Assembly (NCBI GenBank): GCA_965153455.1
Contig: OZ234498.1
Location: forward strand, 16,492,001 to 16,556,000
Length of the DNA: 64,000 bases
DNA from: Sphagnum compactum
Taxonomy: Eukaryota; Bryophyta; Sphagnopsida; Sphagnales
Direction: 5' to 3'
Positions 11,117 to 22,345 of the stretch are shown piece after piece. Below the pieces are notes generated by a model, which was given only the letters and a program-made list of their open reading frames with translations, searched no databases and was not told where the DNA came from. Positions within the stretch are counted from its first letter, which is position 1. Each line of letters starts with the position of its first letter. The position numbers and the translations under genes were made by a program.

Positions 11117-14100
11117 ATGCCGACAGCTTTCATGGGAGAGGAAGCCAAGGGGAACAGGGGGAAGAGGCTTACCATACTTAGCATCGATGGGGGTGGAGTG
11201 CGCGGCCTCATCCCTGCTACAATTCTGGCAGACCTCGAGGGCAAATTACAGGTCAACAAAACACCACAAAACCAAAATCAAAAACAAAACCAAGATTCAA
11301 AAGCTTTGAGAATCTTGCAAGGGAAAACAAACACAGGAGATAACTAACTCTCTTTGTTTTTCTAAACAAGTCTTTGTGGCAGCAGTTTCAAGCTACTAGA
11401 GATGTCAATCAGCTTTCTAGAGATGAAGAAGCTCCGTGGGTTTTGGAGGTTGTTTGAGATCATCCTTGTGTGCCTGTCTACAGTGCACATGAGAGCAGCA
11501 GCGAAGTGCATGTGTGTTAGTGTGAAGCATCTGGAACATGGGTTGGAATTCACTTTGTTAACATTTTAGGTGGTAAAAAAAAATTCTGTTTCTGGTGAGG
11601 TGATGCAGAGATTGGATGGGGCAGAGGCAAGATTGGTGGACTACTTCGATCTCATCGCAGGCACCAGCACAGGTGGTTTGATCACAGCTTTTCTAACTAC
11701 ACCGAGTGAGGACAACGGCAAGAAACCCATCTGCACTGCCAAGGATGTCATCCAATTCTACCTTTGGTATTCTGCACAAATCTTCCCCCATACTGGGTAC
11801 TCTCCCTCCCGCCCTCCCTCCCTCCCTCCCTCCCTGTTGTGTCTCTCTCCCTTCTTTCCTCTAATTCTAGTTCACAATCTTGTCCAGATTGCACTCACTC
11901 ATTTTTCCTTCATTCCTTTGCCTCTCATCTCAAGGACCTTAAACCCTCACAGGTGATTTGTTCCTTACAAGAGGAATTTCTACAGCAGATGATGGCACAA
12001 CTGGAATGTAGAGGATGCGACAGCAGCAGCAGCAGCAGTATTCTTTCTAGCAGTGCTCATATGAAGTACATGGGTGCAGCAGAAAGTGCTCTAGAAGCTC
12101 CCATCATAATCACACTAGAAATCTTAATGGGGTACCTGGTTGGGCCTTGTCACCTTGCACTTGAACTTCTTCAGGCAGTCTAAACCTGATTTTGTGGAGT
12201 TTTGTGGGTTTTCCATTCAACCCTGTTTTGTAGTTGTTTGTTTATTGAACCTGATTTTGTGGAGTTTTCAGACCAACGAGGTCTATATGTGGGTGGGGGG
12301 GATCATCATCATTTCCCAGGCCTGCTTCTATCCTCCTGTAGTTTAGTGGGTATTGTGTCAACTTGGTGCAAATGGGTGGTGTCACTCACAGGATTAGTAG
12401 GACCAAGAAGGGTGCTTCCAATTAGTGGCAATTAAATCTACTGGCAATTATCAACTGAAAATTCAGTCCTTAGAGATGGTGTGAAGAAACCAAGTGTCAT
12501 AGAGATCTGCTATCCAAGAGCTGATTCAGGTGCTGTTGGGCTTTTGATTGTTTGACAGAGGACTATTCAGTGAAACTCGGTTGAATTTTAAGGCTCTCAA
12601 TGGCCCAAAATACAGATCAAGTGGTCTGGAGAGAATTTTAGACAAATACATCAAGGGCGAACAACATTTGAGCACATCTCTCACATCAGTCATCATTCCT
12701 GCTTTTGACACCCAACTGCAGCAGCCTGTGTTTTTCTCATCATGGAGGGTGTGAACTTTTCTCCAGCCCTGTTCATTTCTTTGAACCTTAGATACATATT
12801 CTTCTGCTTTATAGTTAACAAATCATGTGCTTTTGAGCAGAATGTGATCCATGACAACATCTATGACAAGTGAATGCTCAGAGATTGGGTTGATCCTGTC
12901 TCCTTTGCACTCAAGGTTTGAAAACTGTTTTGCAGGCAAGGCTTGATCCTCTAGAAAATGCACAGGTGAAGCTTGTATGCCAGGCTACAGCGGCAGCTCC
13001 AACATATCTGCCACCAGTACATTTCACGCTGACAGACCCGAAAACAAGTGCAGTTCGGGAGTTCAATTTGATTGATGGAGGTGTTGCTGTGAACAATCCG
13101 GTTTGTCTTGCATTCACTTAACCTCACCAAAAGATGCACCTTGTTGGATCCCTAACCTAGAAAGTTTTTGCAATTTTGGATGAGACCACCTTTTCCCCTC
13201 TGAATTGTGCTCCATATCTTTGTTTGTTTTCTGATCATAATCTTGGTAGGGAGTCTCTTTGATATCTATGGAATTCCGCTTTTTTTGGCTGAGAGGCTTG
13301 GTTTTGTGTGGAAATGGCAGACATATGTGGCTATCACACAGGCGATTAAGGAGCTGCACTCTGGTGGTACATCTGCTGGAAGAGTGGAGTATGCGGTTAG
13401 TGATTTGGATTCTAACCCTCTGACGTCAGGTTACAGTGACATTGAATGCTCACAATGTCATTGAGCGAGCATCCTGATGGTTTTAGCCTAATGACTTGTT
13501 CCGATGGAAAATGTGCAGAATTACAACGATCTGTTAGTTCTGTCATTGGGCACAGGACAGCAAACCGTAGGATACACTGCAAAGGAAATATCCAGATGGG
13601 GTGCACGTGACTGGCTCATCCACAAGGGTGATGCACCTCTAGTGGACATGGTATACAATGGAAGTGCAGATATGGTGGATTATAACCTTGCCACCATTTT
13701 TCAGTCCCAGAATTGTGGCACAAATTACCTCCGTATCCAGGTGCATATTATAAGAACACCAGTGTTAGTAGACAAAACACCAAAACTTCCATTTTCCAGT
13801 GTTTTCTAATGTCTTTAAATAATGCTGGTGTGCTCCTTTCAACTCTTTTAAGAGATTTGTGACTAGATTCTGGTTGAGAAGTTGGCAAGCTAAAAACCCA
13901 CACTGATTACTTTCCTTGGTTGAGGAATGTTATATGGAGTGTGTGGGCTTGCAGTGGTAATGCTAGTGATGTTTGATGTGTTGTGTTTCATATGCAGTCA
14001 GAAAATCTGAAGGGGCGCGTATCCGGGGTGGATGAAACCAGCCAAGCTAGCTTATACAGGTTGATTAACTTTGCAAAACATCTATTGGATGAGCCTGTCA

Positions 14101-15187
14101 CAGAACGTGACTTCCAAACTGGAAGGCTCACAACTATCCAGAATGCTGGAACAAATCGAGAAGCTCTCTACAGGTATGCTGTCCTGCAGACAATTGAAGG
14201 GTCTGTCAACTATTGACCCTGTCATTTGCGTCATGTCCTGCTTCTAAGACCATTTTTTTTTAGGTTGGTGTCAAAATCAAGCACTGTTGGTCAGTATGTC
14301 AAGGATGGCACCTGTCAGTTTCATGGTATCAAGAAGCACTTGTTTACTATTAGTATTACTATTAGTATAAAGAGAATTCATCCACTGTTGGGTCACAGGA
14401 GTCTCAGTCCTGTTGAGAAGATTTCAACAGATGGCAACAATGTCAGCGCTAACTTGTATCATTTGACAGGTTTGCAGAGTGGCTCTCAGAGGAACGCAAA
14501 GAGAGGTTAGCAGCTGCAGCTGCTGCACTACCTGCTGAGGAACCTGCCCCTGAAGAAGCCCCAACTGAAGCAACAGCGTCAGCATATGTTGCCTTTCCTC
14601 ATGCTTCACAGACATCCTTTTACAATCCCAGTTCTTATTCCACTTCTACATATGAGACAAGCTACAGAGGTTATTCTTCACATGAATATCCCTTTGAGTC
14701 TGACTCATACTCAAAACCTGCGGACGAATCCTCTACCTTTGATTCCTCCTATTCTTCTTCCTATACTAAACCCTGCCACCAAGAGTACAATGCCTCATAT
14801 TCTTCATATGCAGGTCCTGCATATGAATCCTATTCCTCATACACAAGACCTTTGTATGAGTCTTCTAATTCCCCATATGAAGAAACTGTCCATGAATCTG
14901 CCTTCAACAAATCTTCTTCATTCTCACAACCCAGTTACAAAACCTCAGTCAGAGCTTGTGCATATGAGCAACCTGCTTACGAGTCTTCAATCAGTACATG
15001 CTACATGCCACCACCACCTTCGTACCACTGTTCTTCATACAGTGATTCTGAGTATGGGCAGCCAGACTGGAGGTCAGAGCCTTCCTACTCCATACCTTCT
15101 ACACCAGGAAGATCAGAATCTGCTTACACCAGCAGCAGCCACAAAAGTTCTACAAAGCTGCCTGATTTCCTGGGAATTTTCTCTTGA
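11117..15187 (+). CDS. patatin-like phospholipase with Tyr/Ser-rich C-terminal tail
   Basis: Patatin-like acyl hydrolases cleave fatty acids from membrane glycerolipids using a Ser-Asp dyad. Exons by GT-AG and phase: 11117-11251, 11609-11796, 12559-12748, 12936-13100, 13321-13395, 13519-13740, 13998-14173 and 14470-15187, giving 622 aa. The family landmarks are all present: the oxyanion loop DGGGVRG (residues 24-30), catalytic Ser65 in GTSTG, the [11 protein letters not shown] segment, catalytic Asp218 in DGGVAVNNP, and LLVLSLGTG. The patatin fold ends near residue 395, the usual length of plant members. Exon 8 then adds about 225 residues rich in Tyr, Ser and Pro, with loose YxSSYxxP repeats (for example [16 protein letters not shown]), an unusual extension. 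ATG 11117 is the first ATG in the frame; there is no signal peptide or membrane segment, so the product is probably cytosolic or membrane-associated. Its 3' end faces the LPP gene. Confidence 0.92.
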
Positions 15188-17427
15188 AATGGTGATGTCA
15201 ACCTCTTTGTTGTTTTTCTATTTTTGTTTTGTTTTGTTTTGTTGGGGTTTTCTGAGTTTTTGTTATGTGGGGTTTTTCCTTATGGGGACTGAAAAAGCTA
15301 ACCTTTCTTTCCCATACAACTATTGTCCAAATATAGAGAAATACATATATTTGTGTATGATCTGGAAACCAGCTGAGTGAACAAATGAACATGTACATAG
15401 AGACTAACTGACTTTTCTTCTCATATTCTAGTTTTGGTTTCTATTTTATCTACTGAAAAATAGTTGCTTATGCAAATAATATCTGTATTTACAGCAATCT
15501 ATATATACTATCTCAAACAAGTCTCTAGTATACCAGTTCCATAATACACAGAAGATATACAGTTTTTTTGATATGTATTTTGGGTTTCTGGTTTTAGTTT
15601 CTAATGGTATATTCCAGATAGAGAAATCTGGAAAAGGAATGTCCTTATAGGTACTCTTAACAACCAAGTACACATTTTAAAATGCAGGGGTATTTTTTCT
15701 GGCTGCAACTTATTATGTAGCATACCTGGTAATAGCAGTGATTTAAAAAATGCTGAAACCATATTTAAATAATTGGGTTTTGCTGCAAATATCCAGGTTT
15801 ACTAATCAGTTGATATGATTGGAGGAGTTGACAAGTCAGCTCCATTAAGAATATTAGGCCTAGTAAGTGGAACTTGGTCTGGAGCTTTTTGAAAGCACAG
15901 CCTGGTGAGTGGCCTTTGTTCTTGAGCTTGGTGAGTGCACTTAGTTCTTGAGCTTATTAACTGAGATTCTGCTGGTGGAGTGAGAGGTTAGCCATCAGTA
16001 GTGACCAGAAGAATAGATTGTCCCACTTGTACAGTTTGCAGAATTGCTGGGGATATATGTTCCCTTTAAAGTTGCATGCACCAATAAGGTATATGGCTAC
16101 TGAAGGAGAGCTAGGGTTTAAACTGAGATGTTACGTCAGGATTTTGGTTGTTGATCGAGAGAACTTGAAGCTCTTGGGATTGTGAAGCTTGGTTGGTAAT
16201 TCCATCCTTTTGTAACAATTCATGCAAGGATGTGTAGTGGGGAAATTCACAAGAATCTGGTGCTGTTTTGATGTTAGCTAATGTGGGATAACAAGAAGTG
16301 GGATAACAAGAAAAAGAATTGAAAATCAGCCATAGAATGATCATTTCCTCCCATGAGATAAATCACAATTGAAAAATGTTCCCCAAAAAAACAATTAGCA
16401 TAGATATTCCAGCTATCACCACTGCTCTGGAATGCTGCTCCTGATGAGAATAGGGAGCAGCCAAGTGGACATCTTAAAATAAGAGCTGCTGTTGAGGATC
16501 TGTACCATATGCAATTGAAGTTGATACCCCTGAACTTGTCACACTACTATAACAGTTTCCAAAACACCTTAGATTTGACAGCATTTCACCTTCTACAGAA
16601 GTTGAATCCGAACAATGGTTCAAAACCATGCAAACTAGAAAGCACTGAGAATATATTAATTTGTGCATCATTTGTGAAACGATCTATGGCACAAATGAGG
16701 TCACATAGTTTGAACATTTTATATGGAGTTTCAAAAGAAAAGGTGAGGCAAGATGGTGCATGTATTTCAACTGCAATAGATGTGTCCTTTGCAAGCTCAA
16801 AACCAGTCAGCTGTACACAAAACTAAAAATCTTGGTGAAATACAACCAATCAAGCTGGATTAAATCTAGAATTTGCAACTGCCACATCCAATAACTAGAT
16901 TTAGAACAGTGGGCTCCAGTCACAATACATTGTGCTAAATGGGAAGAGAATAAAAGAGCAGAGTGGAGGGAACTCACACCTACGCCTGCTTGGTAGTCTT
17001 CCCGTAGTCTTCCCATTTTCAAGGACGCTTTCCAATGGATTAGCTCAGAGGCTTGACAATTAACCTGTGTGGTGGTTGATGCATGGCCCATTTAACTCTT
17101 GAAAGCTGAGATTTTCTAAATTAGGAAGTGAACAACTAGCCTCTAGTCTACATTTAGCTTCCCCTTTCCACATCATTATATGTTGACATGGCTGATTGAA
17201 GAGGCACATCAGAATTGGTGCCTGCCAAGGTTGTGTTGTGGAAAATGCGGGTCCCTACCACAATCGCATATGGTTGTGAGGCTGCAAGGCAACCAATTAC
17301 CAAGTAAGTTGCAGTCTAAAAGAAGCTATATTGACAGGGGTTTCAATTACAAGCAAAGAATCTACATGCTCTGTACAACTATTCCCAAGGATGTTGCACC
17401 CAAGAAGAAGCTATGTTGACAGGAGCC
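15188..17427. other. convergent intergenic region between patatin and LPP genes
   Basis: This stretch separates two genes transcribed toward each other and presumably holds both 3' UTRs and polyadenylation sites. A T-rich GTTTTGTTTTGTTTTG tract follows the patatin stop. No coding family was recognised. The final 110 bases carry one unit of an 85-bp duplication that continues into the last LPP exon. Confidence 0.6.
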
Positions 17428-17462
17428 TCAATCACAGGCAAAGAATGTATATGCTCTGTGCT
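17321..17462. repeat. 85-bp tandem duplication across the LPP coding end
   Basis: AGAAGCTATATTGACAGGGG...AATCTACATGCTCTGTAC (from 17321) is repeated 85 bp later as AGAAGCTATGTTGACAGGAG...AATGTATATGCTCTGTGC (from 17406). The second unit contains the LPP stop codon (17428-17430) and its last dozen codons, so the 3' UTR holds a diverged copy of the coding end. Confidence 0.8.
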
Positions 17463-19296
17463 TTAATGTAGGGGTGCTGAGCAGAATCAACTCACCAAAT
17501 TCATCATACAAGCTTGGAAAATGCTGGCGGTAACAGAAATATGCAGCACTCAGTCCTACAACAAACAGGACATGGATTTCACTTGAAGGAAGAGCAAGTT
17601 GACATAGGCTATAAACTGTCTCCACAGAGCTAAGAACATGTAAAAACATCCCAATTTTGAATACAGATGATTGAAGCCCCACATACAGCTGAGAATGATC
17701 AGTCCAACAGCAATTACATTCTGCACTGAGCAAATGAGAATAGAGAATACTGGAAGAAAGGGATTTAAAACCAAAATGCTGCACACACATGAACACTCAC
17801 CTAGAAGAGCACCTGCAAACACATCTGTCCAATGGTGCCAGTAGTCGTCTATTCGTGTGACACCCACAAAGATGGCCAGGAGAAGGGGTAAGATAACAGG
17901 CAGCAGCTTCCAAGAGTGACCCTTCTTGTCAAAGATGCCAAGCTTGCCAGCTAGATACATTGACAAGTATCCCATGCCAGCAAATGACCCTGTGAATTGC
18001 AACCATGTGTGTTAGATCTCCAGTTGTACCTCTCTGGAAACTGCTGGAGTTCCAAGAATGTGGTGTATTGTAAGCAAATGCACAAATGCAAATACATGGC
18101 TGCCTACCTGGCAAGGGATGGAAATGGAGGTCTGTGACCTAGATGACTAGAGGACAAGCTTGATGACAATCAAATGACACCATACTGTCACACCAGCATT
18201 GCACTAAATAGATAGTCAGTTACTGAAGCAGAAAATTTGGGGGAAATCAAATGTTCACGTGTGAAGGAAACCTATGAGGACAGGAGGGATTGAGAGAAGG
18301 CTTTTACATGATGTATGGCCACTTGGAAAGCTCTTATATGCTTCCCTCATCACAGCTGTACTCCCAGTGCATATCACATTACCAGTTACATCATAAAGCT
18401 GCCATTGCATCATGAAAGAGTCAATTTCACCTTCAAGAGCTTTCCAAGACTCTGAATACCCCAGGAAACTTAAAGTTTTGCCCTGAATATGAGATCATAC
18501 TGATATGCAGTGAACTAATATCAAGATTTTGTTCTACTTGAAGACATTAGGAGAAGGTATTACAGCTGTGCCATTCACACTTCCAAAACAACGAGCATAG
18601 AAGTCAGGTCGGGGGCGCCCAATTCCATCCTTCACAGAATCTGTTATAGCTGCAGTGAGTAAAACAGCAGTAAAGAGACCTGCCACAAAGACATACAAGG
18701 TCAGAACTATGAGAGGATACTAGATGCCAACCATAGATGTGCCAAAAACATAAGAAGCAAGTTGCATGGAGTTCCTGTAAAAGACAACTGGGAAGCCAGA
18801 AATCATGAATATAATATGAAATAAATACCCAGCACAGCATGATGTGTGTCTCGAATGCTCCTCCTCCAGAAGTTCAGCCCCAGAACAAAAATTAAGGGTA
18901 TCACCAATGCAATCACCTGCCCCATTCAGCTTCCCTGTTAGCATCCTATCAATAGACATTCCCACTTGCTCCCTGACATTTTCTGTGACAAAGAACGTGA
19001 ACACAAGAAACTATGCAAGCATTTCGAATTCCAAGTATGCATGTTGATAATTGTTTGGCTGCAGTTTAAGGAGAAGCAGAGCATACCGGCACTGCCTGGA
19101 AAGGCACAGTGTTTGACTTCAATGGATACTTAAGTTCCCCAGTTACAAACATATACTGACTCACATAGCGCTTGTAAGGAGTAATGAGTTGAGCAGCAAT
19201 TTCAATGCCAACAAGAACCAGGATAAATATCCAGGATAAATAGTGGTGTTTGACCAAGGCCCCAAGCTTGGAATCTAATGGACCTGGAGGATCCAT
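17428..19296 (-). CDS. LPP: lipid phosphate phosphatase (PAP2 family)
   Basis: LPPs are integral membrane enzymes that dephosphorylate phosphatidic acid and diacylglycerol pyrophosphate. Exons on the minus strand: 19296-19087, 18916-18829, 18679-18564, 18398-18308, 17989-17801 and 17555-17428, all GT-AG and in phase, giving 273 aa. All three PAP2 signature motifs are present: KX6RP (Lys116, Arg123-Pro124 in [11 protein letters not shown]), PSGH (163-166, in SFPSGHTSW) and RX5HX3D (Arg214, His220, Asp224 in [12 protein letters not shown], with Thr where Ser is usual). Six hydrophobic segments are visible, with plant-typical [11 protein letters not shown] before the second. The start is uncertain. 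The next in-frame ATG upstream (19392) would give 305 aa, but a good splice acceptor just after TTTAACAG near 19356 suggests that part may be spliced differently. C-terminal residues overlap the 85-bp duplication. Confidence 0.9.
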
Positions 19297-20760
19297 TCCA
19301 GCAGAAATTCTTAGCAGCACTGTCTTTGTGTTTGCTATGGGCTTTTCAAAACTCCCTGTTAAATCAAAAGTGTGCACTACATCACAAGGCATTACCTACA
19401 CAAGACTTTCATAACAAGAATAAAAAATATTGCATCATGAAAGAAGGGAATTTCCTGTGAAATGTCGCAAAGTAGTGTAGATCTTTTAGGCTCTCCACAG
19501 AGGAAGAATGGAATGTGCGAGGAAAGTGCCAGCATTGATAGAAGAACAATTTTTGAATTCTCTCATGGATGGAGAAGTGCAAAGATGTTAAGATCATATT
19601 GTCTAGTGGATTGCACTAACTCTTAAAGGTGACTCTTTTAGACATCTAATCCTCCACAGCACAGATGGAAGAAATGTCACAGCAAGGACCCACCCAACAA
19701 AGTCTCATTCTCACTCCTGAATGTTGAAAGGAGGGAGAGCAGATTGACTGACCTATGATCAGACCAGATGCTTACAGAAACAAAATAGGTTTGCAACTAC
19801 ATTTTGATTTGATGCCCTGAGTACTCTTTTGGCACACCCGTGCTTTTTTCATGCCTATGATGTTGTCAGAACCAGATGTGAACCAGACCTAAAACATCAT
19901 CAGACCTAAAAACAAGGAGAACAACGTTAACAGTGAATGCTGCAAGAAACCACCACAGCTAATAGCAGGCCGTCAATAAGACCCTCAGAAGGTGGGAGGA
20001 AAAGAGTAACCAAATCCTTAGTTAGAAAGAGCTGCTTTTGATACATACAGAGAGCTTCAAGGCCAGAGCAGGAACGGTCCAGACTCCAGACCGGCTTAGA
20101 AAATGTCGACAATACTTTCACTGGAGGATGATGATAAAGACGAATCAGCAATAAGGAAGGCGACCTCGCAGTTGGCAACTGCAACTGTGCCTGAAAATCA
20201 AACCCCGAATATCAAGCACTTCAAATGAGAGACAAGCACTTCAAACCCGCATATGAACTTGAAGGCGACCGAAACTGACACAGCATAGGATCAAAATCGA
20301 AAGCAAGATCATAGATGCTTCCACGTGCAGGATTTCGTATTCGATATGCGATCTTTCACAGAAAAAAAGAAAGGAAAACAAGATCATCAAAGCCGAAACC
20401 ATGAAAGGACCAGAGCCTATGCCAGCCAAAAAAAACTTTTAAGAAAAAGAAATAAAAGAAAACAGCAGGAAACAAAAAAAGGCTGCATTCTGCCACCAAT
20501 AAAATACTTACAGAATTCGGTGCTAGTTGCAAGGAAATCAGAGCAAAAGAAAATGTGGAAGCAGGGGAGAGAGAACACCCGCGTACCTTCGCGACGTCGA
20601 CGGGAATGCACTACAGCGCTGCGATTCTCCGAGGGTCTGAGGGAGAGTGTACTTACGCTACGGAACAGTGTGTGTGGAAGGCGCGCTGAATCCGTCAAAA
20701 CCGGAAGAAGATTATCATGCACTCCTCGTCCACGTCCAATGCGGGTCTCATCCGATTCTT
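19297..20760 (-). other. 5' region of the LPP gene (leader and likely UTR introns)
   Basis: About 1.4 kb separates the LPP start from a GC-richer stretch at about 20580-20930 that contains a TATA-like site at 20763. No coding exon for an LPP N-terminus was found here; 5' UTR introns are likely. Plus-strand open frames in this stretch (for example from about 20325) show no protein resemblance. Confidence 0.45.
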
Positions 20761-20762
20761 GG

Positions 20763-20772
20763 ATGTTTATAA
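20763..20772. promoter_or_regulatory. palindromic TATA-like site
   Basis: GTTTATAAAC is a perfect palindrome and so reads as a TATA box on both strands. It sits at the edge of the GC-rich stretch upstream of the LPP gene and would place a minus-strand start near 20730. Confidence 0.35.
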
Positions 20773-22182
20773 ACTACCTCGGGCCTGTTAACGAACGGAA
20801 ATTTGGTGTAACGGTGAATCGACAGTCGAAGGACTCGAAGAAGCCGATGAGAATCTCATCGACTTCGGTCACCCGGCCCACAACCGTAGGCACCGGGTCA
20901 ACGTAACACCGGGTGACCCGTTCTTCGTTTTCCGTCTCTTTTTGGTTTTTTTAGATTCTCCGCGTCAGTATGGGGCGGCATGCATATCGAGATTCTCACG
21001 CATTCACACTGAACCGTTCGGAAAGGTATCTGAGAAATGAACTATTATCCCTCCATAAAAGTTCCGAACCTGCGGATTCAGACGCGTTCACATGACAAAT
21101 GAGGAATTGGGCCACAGTGAACCAACACCCACTAGTGCACCATAAAGGATGAAGGATAAGTGGTCAGGAAACAGTTTTCTGTCGGGTTCTAATTGCCTCG
21201 CTAACCATGACTTAGAGCTTTTCATTACTACCTACTTACTAACAACCCACAAACAGGTTATTAGTAACTAGGTAGTAAAAACAGCCATTACCTATGTATA
21301 AACCATCTACTTACCTAGTAGTTACCTATTTTTCTACCTATTTACCTATATATGAGACCTATTTCCTACAGAATTGGTTACCAAGGTGAAACCAAATATA
21401 AACTCAGTTGAGGTTCATCCATAACTAATAATGACAGACATCCAATGGATGATGTAAGGTGTGTGCTGGTTGACGGTGGCCTGAAAATTGGATTCTATGC
21501 AACAGATTTTGAGGGAATATTATTTTATTTTATTTTATTTTTGGGAATCATAACAGCAGACGGAACCGACAAGCCATTGGCACCCCCAAGTCAAGTTCAG
21601 CAACAGCAGAGAAGTGGCAGAGGGCCAATAGGGCTTTCATCTACACACAAGTGGGTTTGAACTAGTGTCCTTTGGTTCTTATTTCAAAAAGAATCTTTCA
21701 TTTAAAAAAAAAATTAAATTAAAAATATAGAAATGGAACTTCGAGTTTAGTCTTCAAATCAATTCTTTGAATTTTTAAAACTTTCGGTTTCATTTTCAAA
21801 TATTTTTTATAAAAAAACTAATCTAGCTCCATCTCCATTATACAAAACTAAACCCAAAAGAGAAAAAAAGTGTGTAATTACTTTATTCAACTAGTGCGCA
21901 CACTACAAAATGAAGACTATGTACAATAATAAAATTAAATGCAATAGGTTGTCTAAAATGTAAGACCAAGTTATTATTTTTTTAATAAAATTGCACTTAT
22001 GTACTTAGAGAACTTGAACCTTTTTTAAATGAGATATTTACCCTAGTTCAAATTCTAATTCAATGTAGAAAATAGAAATCTCATTCAAAGGCATCATTAG
22101 TTTCATGTCCTTGTCTCCTGCCCATAACATCATAATCAATTGTCATGACCATAACATAATCATATTTTTTCAAAAGCATAAT

Positions 22183-22345
22183 GAAACAAGGGGTGTGTCA
22201 CACTGTGGCCTTGCCATTTACATTTAAAAGTATTTTAAGGCAGAAGAAGAATTACGGAAACTCAAATATTTCACCATGCAAAAATATAATCTTCCAAAAG
22301 TCCTTGAAAAGAAACCAAAATCCTTCAAGATATTATAACTCTGCA
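22183..22345 (+). repeat. dispersed LTR-like repeat, copy 2
   Basis: It aligns with 438-598 from AAACAAGGGGTGTGTCACAC to TATTATAACTCTGC with scattered substitutions and small indels. The sequences diverge at both ends. Confidence 0.75.

Noticed and set aside
20325-20906. 193-codon plus-strand frame upstream of LPP
   Set aside because: Lys/Arg-rich with no recognisable domain. It overlaps the likely promoter and leader of the minus-strand LPP gene.
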